64,000 bases of DNA from Rhabdophis nuchalis (Eukaryota; Chordata; Lepidosauria; Squamata; Natricidae), in assembly GCA_039707465.1 (NCBI GenBank), contig CM077643.1:242876167-242940166 (forward strand), in the 5' to 3' direction. Within the stretch, counting starts at the first letter, position 1. Every line of letters begins with the position of its first letter. Made by a program: the position numbers and the translations under genes. Below, piece after piece: positions 34,429-45,800 of this stretch. The notes beneath the pieces are model-generated. The model had not been told where the DNA came from, searched no databases, and saw only the letters and a list, made by a program, of their open reading frames with translations.

Positions 34429-34548
34429 GTGGAAGAAGGCATTCTAAAACTAAGAAATGCTGGAACTGAACAAGATTTAGGAATACAATATAAAGCTCTT
34501 AAACCAGAAGTGGATAAGCTTAATATAATGGCAGGCAAGAGACAACAG
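34429..34548 (+). CDS. CTNNA1: CTNNA1 coding exon 4, residues 157-196
   Basis: Acceptor CATTTTCTAG|GTG and donor CAACAG|GTATAG. It encodes 40 residues (phase 0 at both ends) with EEGILKLRNAG and YKALKPEVDKLNIMAGKRQQ, the continuation of the N-terminal helical domain. The motif GILKLRN separates it from CTNNA2, which differs clearly in this part. Confidence 0.95.
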
Positions 34549-36090
34549 GTATAGTAATTTTAGGATTATATACTTTTATAAAATATGACTGTTATAATAC
34601 AGAAACGGTTATAATAGAAATGTCAAACGATAACATTGACCATTGTGTAAAGAGGATGTATAAATTGTGATTTAATTACAGGAGCTTTTGTTTTTAAAGA
34701 AAGCCAACCTGTCACATTGAAAGAGAAATATCTACACCTTGATGTAAACCAGCCATATTAAAGGGGTAAAAGCTAGGAGACAAAAGATATTTTTGACAGC
34801 TTGTAAGTAATATTGCGGAAAGAGTCATGTCATAGTAAGTTTGGAAATGTTCATGAATCCACTCAATTTTGTGTGAGTAGCTACTCAAGTAACCACTTTA
34901 TTACCAAAGAAGAGTTTCTTTGCAATAGAAATCTGCATTTTATTGGCTCCTGACTGCAACATTGCTGCTTGGCTCTTTCATTCCTATATTACGCTTCTCA
35001 TGTAATCTAAGACATATAAGGTATTATCTTTAGTTTGATCCTTTTTCAGAAGGAAAAATTCTAAGTGGCTCCAATTTACTCTCAGAAAATATATTTCATA
35101 TAACTGTTTTTAACTCATGTCCTAACGAAATGGCTGGATTTGGAGAAGATCTTTAGTCAGCTGCCTCAGATTTGCTGGTCTCCTTAACAGGGTTGTTTAT
35201 TTATTTATATATCAAACCTCTTAACCAAATATCTCTCTCATAGAGATTAGCAGAATCGAGTTGTTACTTGATCTGCAATTCCTTCTCTATGAAACAGGTT
35301 AAAATCAAGCTGCCCATTTTTCTCAAAAGCTATAGAACAAGAGTCCTATCTATGCAACTATTACTAATTACATAATTATTCAGTTGAATAACTTGTTCTT
35401 ATTGTTGTTGTTTTTTAACAAAAAGTGAATATGTGGGCAGGTATCTTAGAATGGGAGAGACTGATGAGTAAACTGGTATAAAGAGGTGAGAATGGTGTTG
35501 TGAGACACTGCTGCCTATTTAGTACACACTAATAGATAATAGTATTAAGCTTAGGCTTATACTTTTTTTTTCTGCAATTCAGATGGGAAATTTACAGTAA
35601 CGTCAGTTACAGTATGGACATTTGAGGCTTCATTTGCAAGCATCATTGTGCTCCCGAAATATGTAATTTCCTGATGCATCCTGAAATGGGCTACCCTACA
35701 TTTCTTAATTGAAATAGGTCAGATAAGGCAAAGGTCTCCATTTCCCAGGCTGAGGACTGGCACCGGGCCTTGGCATGCCAGCAACTGGGCCACACACACA
35801 AGCGAAGCCCCATCCATAGGATGATGCAGGCAGCATGCAAAACCATGCTCTCTCTGGTCTACGGAAGAAACTTTCTCCATGGAACCAGTCCCTGGTACCC
35901 AAAAGATTGAGGGCCACTGAGATAAGAAATGGACAATATGTTTCTCTCCGGGTGCTGTGGGATTGCATCAGCCCGTCTCCTTTGGCTATTGGGATTTATA
36001 CTTGGAATCCCATATCTTGTCATTGCTGATAGAAAAACTAAATTCCCAAAAAATCTTTTATCCCTAAATAAAATGTTACTGTTTCTGCAG
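34549..36090 (+). other. CTNNA1: CTNNA1 intron with one hAT-type MITE
   Basis: A 1.54-kb intron containing the element at 35,729-35,919. The rest is unrecognised AT-rich sequence. Confidence 0.7.
35729..35919. mobile_element. hAT-type MITE, 191 bp
   Basis: The flanks AGATAAGG (35721-35728) and AGATAAGA (35920-35927) match at seven of eight bases. The right end, reverse-complemented, reads CAGTGGCCCTCAATCTTTTG and the left end reads CAAAGGTCTCCATTTCCC; these are diverged inverted repeats of a GC-rich hAT-like short element. Confidence 0.7.
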
Positions 36091-36357
36091 GAACTGAAAG
36101 ACATTGGTCATCGTGACCAGATGGCTGCAGCGAGAGGAATTCTTCAGAAAAACATCCCTATTCTTTATACCGCTTCTCAAGCTTGCCTCCAGCATCCGGA
36201 TGTAGCTGCCTACAAAGCCAATAGGGACTTGATCTACAAGCAGTTGCAGCAGGCAGTCACAGGAATCTCTAACGCTGCCCAAGCAACAGCTTCTGAAGAT
36301 TCTGTCCACCATCAGAGTGGGGGTGGAGAGTTGGCTTATGCACTTAATAACTTTGAT
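36091..36357 (+). CDS. CTNNA1: CTNNA1 coding exon 5, residues 197-285
   Basis: Acceptor CTGTTTCTGCAG|GAA and donor TTTGAT|GTAAGT. It encodes 89 residues (phase 0 at both ends) including GHRDQMAAARGILQKN, ACLQHPDVAAYKANRD and QAVTGISNAAQATA. This closes the N-terminal domain and leads into the middle (M) domain. The acidic, Ser/Gly-rich linker SEDSVHHQSGGGE is the most variable part against mammalian CTNNA1 and slightly shorter. Confidence 0.97.
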
Positions 36358-37861
36358 GTAAGTTTTAAGTTTGTACCATAAATAAGTTTTGGCGCTATAT
36401 TTCTGGAGCAGTATGATTGACAGTTTCTGATTTGCAACCTTGACATAAGGGGGATCATTATTCCATGATTGTAAAAACTAATAAAAGTAGTGTCTTTCAA
36501 AATACAGTAGGACCTAACGTATTTGCAGGAATGCAAATTGGGGATTATTAAAGTAGGTATAACCAATACCTAATTTAATAATGCCAAGCTCAAACCAACT
36601 CTAGCAATTTAGAAATGCAAATTGCTTATAACTGTATTTTACAACAGCACTAAAAGTTCTTCTCGTTGAAAAATCAGGGTTTTGTATCAATTTATTTAAA
36701 ATTTCAATTTCCCAGTTTTTTCAACAGAAAGTGATATGGGCTTCTAGTTCAGGGGCTAGGCTTTCAGATTTTCCCAAATTCAGACAGGCTGTCAAATAAC
36801 TAGAAATAAGACCATTTGTGCTTTCTCAACACAGTTTCAGTTTACTCTGTGTTCCAGTTGAACTATTTTTGAATGACGTATCTGATACTCATATCTGGTT
36901 GAGAGATACTTCTAGTCAACCATATACATCTCTCTGCAGCCTCTGCAAGGTACTTTTCCCAGCTAAATTGATCTTTCATTATCCAGTTTTCCCAGCTTTC
37001 CTTTTTTCCCCCCCTGAGCAGTTGAGCTCAGATTGACCACTTTGAATGAGGTCAAGGCTACTGAATCTTTTCATAGTTATATAGAAGATAGAATCTGAGG
37101 AGCTACAGCCGGTACAACAAATTAATTAGCACAATCTCTTAAAATTCCCTTTTAATATTTCAAATAGGCCACTTCTAGCTACATTGTCCAAAGTATGGAT
37201 ATTTATCAAAGTGTGGGCAAAATAAATTCACTCTCAGATATGTAAAATATTATAGAATATACAAAAAATATTGCCATGAGATTTTACTGAGCAGTGTTTT
37301 ATTCTTGCATAAAATGGCATAACTGATGTTCAGCCATTAAAATGATCAACAGATAAAAGATAATGGCATAATTAGTGTAATTAAAATATTTGGAGTTGCT
37401 GATACCAAATCAAAGAAACCTTAGCCCCCAAGATAATTTTTAAGAAAAAGAAAACCTGCTGATTTTTTTAAATAATAAACCTGGTTAATGAATATTACTT
37501 TAGCATTAAAGAATAACAGTATACAGCATAGAAAAACTAGAAAACTGCCAAACCACAAAATTGAAGTCAATTCTCTGATAATATAAATGAAGTCACTAAT
37601 GCAATCTTAAGTTCATATAAATGTTTTGTTGCGTACTTTAAAAAAAAATAATACTTGAAGGTAAGAAAGCAAGTAAAATCCACTCAACAAAGAGGTCTGT
37701 AGACTGAGTTTTAGCTTTACCCTGGGTTAATTCTGGGTAGTATATTGATCTAAACCTTGCACTTGTTAAACAGACATATTTTATAGTAATTTTAATAAGT
37801 CTTCATCAAAAGAGCAGCATGTCACTTTATTAAAACTTATAAACCATTTTTTTCTTAACAG
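36358..37861 (+). other. CTNNA1: CTNNA1 intron, nothing recognised
   Basis: A 1.5-kb AT-rich intron. No bounded repeat or RNA gene seen. Confidence 0.65.
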
Positions 37862-38065
37862 AAACAAATTATTGTAGATCCCTTGAACTTCAGTGAAGAG
37901 CGTTTTAGGCCATCCTTAGAAGAGCGCTTGGAGAGCATCATTAGTGGTGCAGCCCTAATGGCTGACTCATCCTGCACACGTGATGACCGACGAGAACGCA
38001 TAGTGGCCGAGTGTAATGCAGTGCGACAAGCCTTGCAAGATCTGCTTTCAGAATACATGGGAAAT
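37862..38065 (+). CDS. CTNNA1: CTNNA1 coding exon 6, residues 286-353
   Basis: Acceptor TTTTTTTCTTAACAG|AAA and donor GGAAAT|GTAAGT. It encodes 68 residues (phase 0) including RFRPSLEERLESIISGAALM and SSCTRDDRRERIVAECNAVR. This is the first part of the M domain, which in the family carries the tension-exposed vinculin-binding helix (about residues 305-352). The stretch is essentially invariant among vertebrate alpha-catenins. The very large intron holding LRRTM2 follows. Confidence 0.97.
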
Positions 38066-38439
38066 GTAAGTAACAAGTATACTTGCAAATGTTATAACAG
38101 TTGAAGCTTCTTGGATAAGAATTGAAATGTTTTAGTCTTCTTCCTCAAATAAAAAACAATCCAATTGCCTTTTGAAAGGGAAAAAAGCACCTTTGAGACT
38201 ACTATGACCTGGATTACCGAGAATCTCCATAGATGTTTAAATCAAAGAGAAAGCTAAAAGTACAAAAAGAAAAAAACAAGGAAATACCCCCCAATCATCT
38301 TTCCAACAGTTATAAGTAGAGTTATAGAGTTTCCTTTTACTTTATGGCTACAACATAACTCTCTTCTTTCTATAATCTATCCTGTTTAATCATCAAACCC
38401 ATAAATCATAAGTTAATTTTTCTGTTTCATGCAAAAATC

Positions 38440-38830
38440 TATAAGGAGTTTTCAGGTCAGCTATAAACATAGATAATTGTCTTTTGTCTGATCAAGGAAG
38501 TCAATTTGGCCATCTCGGCACAATTCATCATCTTTACCAACCATTCCTCATTGTGGGTAATGCCAAATTTTTCCTTTGTGCATGTAATAATCTCACTGCA
38601 GTTATTGTGTAGAAAAACAAAGTTCCACCCACTTTTTTCCAAACTGTTTGTCTATCACTCCCCCAAAGAAAAACCTCTGGTCTCAATTGTAAATTAATTT
38701 TCAAAATCCTCTGAATCAGTGTATTATTATTTTTATTAATTGTTGAAATTGTCTTGATAAAATTAGAATAGTAGAGAGTTTCAAAGGCTTGGATTTTTTT
38801 TCTCATTTAGAATTGATTCTGTATTAAAAG
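38440..38830 (-). mobile_element. L1 LINE ORF2 C-terminal fragment
   Basis: Degenerate minus-strand frames include NEEWLVKMMNCAEMAKLT, then LIRQK, and upstream of it a segment with ITAVRLLHAQRKN. These match the far C-terminus of L1 ORF2 as I recognise it from squamate L1 elements. The catalytic domains are absent and a frameshift separates the parts. Flanking sequence at 38,160-38,440 may belong to the same element. Confidence 0.6.
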
Positions 38831-39027
38831 AGTGAGAGAAATAGTTCTTGAATTTGGCAAGATTCTGGCAGAGGAATGTTAAAAATACATAAGATGTGTA
38901 AATTGAAATAATGTCTGCATATGAAAACCATGTTACAGTTAGTTAAAACAATACACCTACATGTCTACAACTCATAACTCTGCCAGTAATATTAATTTTT
39001 AACAGGATATTTTTTGTGCTTCAGTAG

Positions 39028-39180
39028 AAAAGGTAAAGATAAATGTTTCCCTTGTCCAGTTGTGTCCAACTCTAGGGGGCAGTGCTCATCTCCCTTACCC
39101 CAGTTACAAGTTTAGTTTATTCATATTTATATCCCGCCCTTCTCCACAGAGGACCCAGGGCGGCGAGTGTACAAGTGTAC
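39028..39180. mobile_element. SINE fragment joined to an L2-like 3' fragment
   Basis: 39028-39105 contains TTTCCCTTGTCCAGTTGTGT and GGGGGCAGTGCTCATCTCCC, typical of a squamate SINE body. Directly after it, ATTTATATCCCGCCCTTCTC is the reverse complement of the GGGCGGTATATAAAT tail seen at 25,660. Confidence 0.5.
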
Positions 39181-40618
39181 AACTGTGTTGAATAGAGCTA
39201 GGCTGAACAACCTAAGGGAAGGGATGCAGCCTCCAAAGACACTTTGGGGGAACTGTGGAAGGTTTTGCCATCACATTTTAGCATTAGATTGCTGAAGAAT
39301 AATGTTATTACTTCCTGCTGATTTTTGTCAAACAATGAAAAAAAAAGATACATTAAACTTCAAGTATTCTTAGCGTTGCTAAATCCAATAAAACTGAAAC
39401 TGAAAGTTTAAAATAACCCAGAAAATGAGTTGATGGATGAAATCTACCCCTTTGTAGATTGTCCAGCCTCCTTCATCCAATAGTAGCTGAAATTGAATGA
39501 AATTAAATGTTTAACTATTTAAATGATTCATGTATGTAAAAATGGCTAAACAATAACATCTCCCGCACTGTGGATTAGAGACTACAAGGTGAAATTCCTG
39601 AGTTACAATCCAGCGTCCAAAAGTCTTGGGAAAAGCCCTCGGGGATGTTCTTAGCAACCAGAGTGCTCAAAATAATTTATGATGAGCTTATCAAAATTCT
39701 CTAAATGAATTATATGTGGAAATACATTTGGAGTATAATCAGAATTGTAATATCTATTGGCAGGTAATAGGTTAAAAAAATCTTACTTCAAGTAGACTGA
39801 GCAACTGCTCTAGGTGACTTAGCATGGCTGTGTTTGTAAAGCACAGGATTGATGTGTTATAATTAACTATAATGTGATACAATCAACTAATTTCCAATCT
39901 GTCTTTATGAAGGAACTCTTTCTATTTGAATGGAAGATAGAAAAGGGAGACAAGCTTTGGAAAAGTAAGAGATAAAGATAGAAAATCTATACTTCTTGCA
40001 AAGAAAAAAATAGGCTTTTTTTAATTGAGGAAATGTGAAGAGGTTGGTAAAACGGGGAAAAACCAAGAGAAGATTGTAGCTATTATAATGTATTCCTTTG
40101 GTTCTTTTGTTACATCTAAATTTACTCACAACTACTAAACTAATTCATTCTTTTACATTTCCCCCTTTTTTCCTAACCTTTCCATTATTTTTCTTTCTCA
40201 GATAAAATAATGAGATTTTAGAACAAATCTTTGAATAAAATCATGGCTTGTTCTTAGCTTCTTTCCTTATCATATTCAGAGAGCAATAAGACAAAACCCC
40301 TGGTTTGGACAACAGATTTGAAACTACAGATGGAGGGTCATGTTTGGTCAATTACACCTGCTTGCTGGAGGCACCAGAATGCATACATTAGAGCAGCTGA
40401 CATCATCAGATGCTTTATGTATTGGGAGAGAAGAAAAATCATGGCATTTGGCCTTTAAAAAAGACTCTGAATTGTTTGTTCATAAATGACAAAATAGGTT
40501 TTAATGATTAGAATCCATGTTTCCCTCTATAAAAATAAATATACATTTGAAAAGCTGGCAACTTAAAACTTTACCTAAGGCTGTGGAATGTGTTCATATA
40601 TCTCTTGATATTCTAGAT

Positions 40619-40746
40619 CAGGGCTGTCAAACCTGCGGGCCAGATACATCACGCACTGGCCATGCCCATGCCCAGTTTAGCGAAGGGGGAAAAAATCACA
40701 ACATGTCACATGACGCCACTGTGAAGATGCGAGTTTGACACCCCTG
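40619..40746. mobile_element. hAT-type MITE, 128 bp
   Basis: The left end is CAGGGCTGTCAAACCTGCGG. The right end, reverse-complemented, is CAGGGGTGTCAAACTCGC. An exact 8-bp duplication TTCTAGAT flanks it (40611-40618 and 40747-40754). No coding capacity. Confidence 0.88.
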
Positions 40747-40754
40747 TTCTAGAT

Positions 40755-42000
40755 GCCTCCTGAAAAACAACTAAACTTAAGCATCTTCAGAGAGCATTCA
40801 TGTAGGGACTTCCAACAGTGTGAAAATTATCACCATATTTACAACACATATTTCAGCTTTGTCCCTAGATTTTGGGAAATACTTAAGGAGAATGAAGCCT
40901 ATAACGGTGGGAAATTGAGTGCTGTTTTCTTGGTTTCCTTTGATAATACCTGCCCTAAATATGAAAGCATTCTTAAAGATAGTCAAGTATTCAATATATT
41001 TAAAATACAAAATATTTAGTTGTATAAATATTTTTTTGGAAACCCACAGTCAGCACATATTTTATAGAAGCTAGGGATCTGAACACCCCAGTTATGCTTT
41101 AAGATTGAGGAGTCCAGTTTGACTTCTTTTCATTTCAACCATATTTTTTTGTATTTCAGTGAAACTATTTTGTGGACTTATTTTCAAAAGTGGCTTACAA
41201 TATTGTAGTAGGGAGAGGATGATTGAGAAGGCGTGATTAGATCCTGGACAATGAGTCTATAGTTATTTATAAAGCCATCCATTTTGCCAGTTGTGCAATT
41301 GTAGTACTTAAAGTGCTTAGAAAAAATAGTTACTTTAATTAAATAGAAAAGCATATTTTGGAACATTTGGAAATCCAAATAACAATTTTATATGATAAAA
41401 TTAATTTGATTTAGCAGCCCCAAACACTGTACATACGATGATTCAAACCAATACTACACTAAAGAAAAAAATAGCCTTTTAATGCATATTTACCCACATT
41501 TAAGAGGTATATTTGAGTTCTAAGTAGCTTTGAACCATTTTCAAAACTGCATCCTTCTGCAAATTAAAGCCCCAGCCACCCTCATTGTCCTTTGTTGCCC
41601 AGAAGATGGTGGGAAGGACTTCGCTGTCAATATACTGGTCTATCTAGTAAGGCAGGACATAATTTCTGAAACAGAATCTGCTCCATTTAGAAATCAGTGG
41701 CTTCAGTTAATTAGTTTCAGTACTGTCATACTTTACACAGAAAATAGAAAATATCTAGAGACTTAAAATTGAAATAAAAACAGTATTGAACAGGATATAA
41801 TGTATATAACATATAATGTTTGTGAGAAAGTTGTTGGGGGACAGGATGAATAGATGATGCCTAAGGAATAGTCAGATAAGAGATCGCATAGCCTGCAGCT
41901 GGATAGTGGCAGGGCAAGAGGCTCAGGAGGGATCCTGTTTAGTTTCTTGGTCTATAAAGGAAGTGGCAGGAAATTGGTCATTTTAGACAATGCTACTAAT
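40755..42000. other. Intronic, nothing recognised
   Basis: AT-rich sequence between the hAT element and the SINE. Short ORFs lack family features. Confidence 0.5.
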
Positions 42001-42002
42001 GC

Positions 42003-42240
42003 AGCAATAGCACTTAGACTTATATACCACTTCACGGTGCTTTACAGCCCTCTCTAAGCAGTTTACAGAGTCAGCACATTGCTCCCAACAATTTGGGTCC
42101 TCATTTTACCCACCTCCAAAGGATGGAAGGCTGAGTCAACCTTGAGCCTGGTGAGATTCGAACTGCCAAATTGCAGGCAGCTGGCAGTCAGGAGAAGTAG
42201 CCTGCAGTACTTCACTCTAACCACCGTACCACCACGGCTC
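42003..42240 (-). mobile_element. tRNA-derived SINE, near full length
   Basis: On the minus strand the element starts GAGCCGTGGTGGTACGGTGG, with a box A-like stretch TGGTACGGTGGTTAGAGTG, and has a box B GTTCGAATCTC (complement of 42153-42163). The 3' half carries GGTATATAAGTCTAAGTGC and ends in a short CTATTG-like tail. It is a Pol III type retroposon and not a working tRNA gene. A truncated relative lies at 57,664. Confidence 0.8.
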
Positions 42241-42674
42241 ATATAGCTTTATAATAAAGTGGCATTAGCTTCTGGTCGTGTTTCCTGTTTGGTCCACCTG
42301 GTAAAGCTGACATCATGAAAGCTTGTACTTGAGTAGTGCTGGAATGAACTACAAGCATTAAAATTTTGGTTCATTTAGTGGATGCTGCTATATAATATAT
42401 TTAATTCAATCCTCTTCAAAATGGAAGCCACGTAACACGTTTCACCAATTATGACTTATTTTTTTTCCAATATTTGATCTTTGTTAATTATAGTGTTTCA
42501 TGAATTTCTTTTCTGAATTATTGAGAAGATTAAATTCAGAAATAGTTGTGAATGCCATGATTATGCAGAAAGGAAAATTGACTGTATCCGCAAATTGGCA
42601 TTTTCCCTGTCCTATTTTCAGATATTTGGTCAATTTATACAATAACATTGTTATATGGATATTAATTCAATTAT

Positions 42675-42806
42675 CCATCACTGGAGGTTTTCAAGAAAAG
42701 ATTTGACAACAATTTGTCTGGGATGTTATGAGGACTCTTGCCTTGGACAGGGGGTTGGACTAGAAGATCGCCAAGGTCCCTTCCAGCTCTATGATTCTAT
42801 GATTAT
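42675..42806 (+). mobile_element. CR1 LINE 3' tail
   Basis: It contains GGAGGTTTTCAAGAAAAG, GGGGGTTGGACTAGAAGATC and the terminal repeat ATTCTATGATTATGG, the hallmark ATTCTATG-type 3' end of CR1. Only about 130 bp is present. Confidence 0.8.
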
Positions 42807-42809
42807 GGA

Positions 42810-45800
42810 ATTTATTTGAAACCCAATACATATTTGATAGGTTACTCTTAGTTATAAGATGTAGAATTATGTGGCAAGATCTCAGTATATGGAACACTGA
42901 TTACAGTATTGAAACTTTTAACAAGGGTGTAACTCTATCAAATACTAAAGTTATGCTTTAGTACCATAGCCATTTTGTGTTTGCCACCTGACAGTACTGT
43001 GAGAAAATGTAACACTTTTAGTTTTGGTTTTAATTTAATTAAAAACTTATCTTTATTTAAGAAAACATACCAACATTATTTTAACCTAGGTTATTTAATA
43101 ACACATGATTAAGATGAACTATGTAAAAAAAAGGAGCAAAAATTTTCAGTGTCTGCAGTTCTATAGATCAATAGAAATTTTTTCATAGTGGAAAACAGTG
43201 TTTAGTTTCCAAGCTGGACTACTTGGCTGAGTTTCTCTTCCAGTGCATTAAACTTGCACTGCAGACCCCAGGGTTCTGCTCTTAACTTTTGTCATTAACT
43301 AGACCAATATTTTTTTCTCAGACTCTTATTATGAGTTATTATGGGGCACATTGTTGGGGAAGGATTTATATACCACTTTGAGCTTTCAGAAAAGGTGAAA
43401 GAAGAATATGTAAAAAAAATTTAAAAAATCACATATGCCAGGAACTATTTCTGATTAACAAGGCATCTCTGTCTCTTCTGTTTTTTTTCTCTGTTAGAAT
43501 CAAAAATATGCAGTGGCTGATAAACTAGGAAATGGTTTCCAGCACTAATAAGAGTTTAAGCATTGAGAAGACAATGAAAGGTCAAAGGCATTTTAAGCTT
43601 CAATTGATAACTGGCTTGTCTATCAGGAAATTAGGCCATTCAAATATCATTACATTTCAATATGTATCTAAAAGGCAAAGTATTGTCCTCATTTTATAAA
43701 AAGAAAATTACATGCACATTGCTTTTGCCTAATTTCTCTTAGCCTATTTCCAGACCGTATAACCAAAATAATTGAAGGACATCTTAGAATAGAAGTTAAT
43801 ATTACTGTTATTTTTCAACCTCTAAGCAAAAAAAGCTAAGATAGCACCTGGAAAGTTGCAGTTCTGCCTCTTGTAATCAGACATGGCTATTTAGTTAATG
43901 GGGGGAGAGGAATTGCTTCATTCAAATAATATGGAATAATTCATGTTTACTTTCTACTGATAGAATGGCATTCTCTCCTGTAACATCCTGGTCTTATTTA
44001 ATGTGAGATATAATAGCGCAACTACTACAGTGTATATGCTGAGCAGTATTAATAATAGCCAAGTATTCAAATGTGTCTTTAATCCAAAGATATTTTTTTC
44101 TGCCTTCAAAAGGATGAAAAACTACTCTTCTGAAATATATTGCAGATTTTAGGCTTTTGAAAAATGAAGAGCAGTACAAGGAAAAGGGAGAATTAAATCT
44201 TGTCTTTTAAACAAATAGCTATGCTTATTAGAAAATACTGGATAATTTTTGTTGCAAGATTGGTGTGCTTTTACAACAAAAGCCTCTAAGGTCAGGTTGA
44301 CTAAATTTCAGCAATTATGATAATTGAAAGCCACTTATGCGTTGAGATTAAATATTAGAGTATATGTCTGTCCCAGAAGTTATTCTCAATTTTAGATTGA
44401 AAACCCTAGATAAGCATCTCTAATGTATATTAGGCTCACCATATATTAACTAAAATGATTTCCTTCTTAATTCAAATGTGGCAATTAGTTCTTACTGCTT
44501 ATTGTGGTCTTCAGTTAAACTGCACATTTCTCTCAGGAACATAGATTCTTGAGTAGGAATGGGCTTAAGAACTACATATATTGCATGTTTTAGTATCTCT
44601 TAAGTCTACTTGAATGAATGAAATAATTTAAAATACAAAAACTTGTTCTTACAAGGTAGAATATGAGACTTCGTGATCTGTTTACCATTCTGATCCCTTT
44701 ACAAAATGTTTTTTCTTGAACTTTTTTCATCAGTGCTTTCTGTGTAAGACTTTGACTGGCCCCAGAGCAATTTGAGACTGATGTTTTTCCTTTCAAGGAC
44801 TGCTAAGTCTCATACTTAGAAACTTAAACATGGATCAGTTTATATTACATATCCTTATTTAAGCACTTGGACTAGAAATTAAATTTGATATGAACCCTGC
44901 CTTTCTGACTGTACATAAACTGACAGAGGAACTGGAGATTGATTTTGTTGTACAAGTGATCAATTTGACTATGTTGGAAAATCTGGTGCTTGATATAAAA
45001 AAGATTTTTCACGTGTATTCTGGAAGGTCATATCTCATTCTACTGTCAATGTAGTGATTTCAGTAAAATCATGTTGAATAACAGGTAATTAATTAATATA
45101 AGAAGATTCATAATATGGGATTATCAAACTACCAATCTCTTTACATTCCCTTACGTCTATTGACATAGTCCAATTCAGAGGTGCCAAAAAATCTGCTGAA
45201 TTTTTTTCCTTCGTTTTATGAAACAGCCTAGGAAATTGCAGTAATCTTAGCACATAAAACTGGAAGTTATCCCCAACATGGGTTCCTCATAAATAATTTG
45301 CAGATGAGAACATAAAGAATATGAAAATTTGTGAAGGTATTTGATTTAATGATGCTGAGCCCATTCAAATTTAATATTATACCCTTGGAATTTAAAAAAG
45401 GGAGTCCTCTACAATTTGTCATCCTTATGAAAAATCTTGAGGGTTGTGATACGGAAGTTTTCTATTTACCTGATATAAGTAACAAACTAATGTCTACTTG
45501 ATATTGATATCATGATACTGTGACATTGATAATACCAAAACATGAGAGCATCATATTTGCATCTTGGAAGCAAAACAATGTGCTTATTCCAAAAAGAGAT
45601 TTTCCTATAACCTGTATTATAAGGAAAGATATACGCTTACTTATAACCAAGAAAGAAAATGAAGTTCACAGTTTCTTATTTTGAAAGGGCACCAAGAAAG
45701 AGTCAGCTTCTAGTTTTATAATGTATAGATTTTTTTAATGTTTTTGTACACTGCACTTACTGCATTATGAACTCCCCACCACCATAATCGAAAATGCACT

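Noticed and set aside
35929..36381. A 150-residue + strand ORF running into CTNNA1 exon sequence
   Set aside because: Only 36,091-36,357 is exon; the front is intron and part of a hAT element, and the end reads past the donor.
42003..42240. Possible tRNA gene
   Set aside because: Box A and B are present, but the body and 3' tail are those of a SINE and no cloverleaf with a proper anticodon arm is evident.
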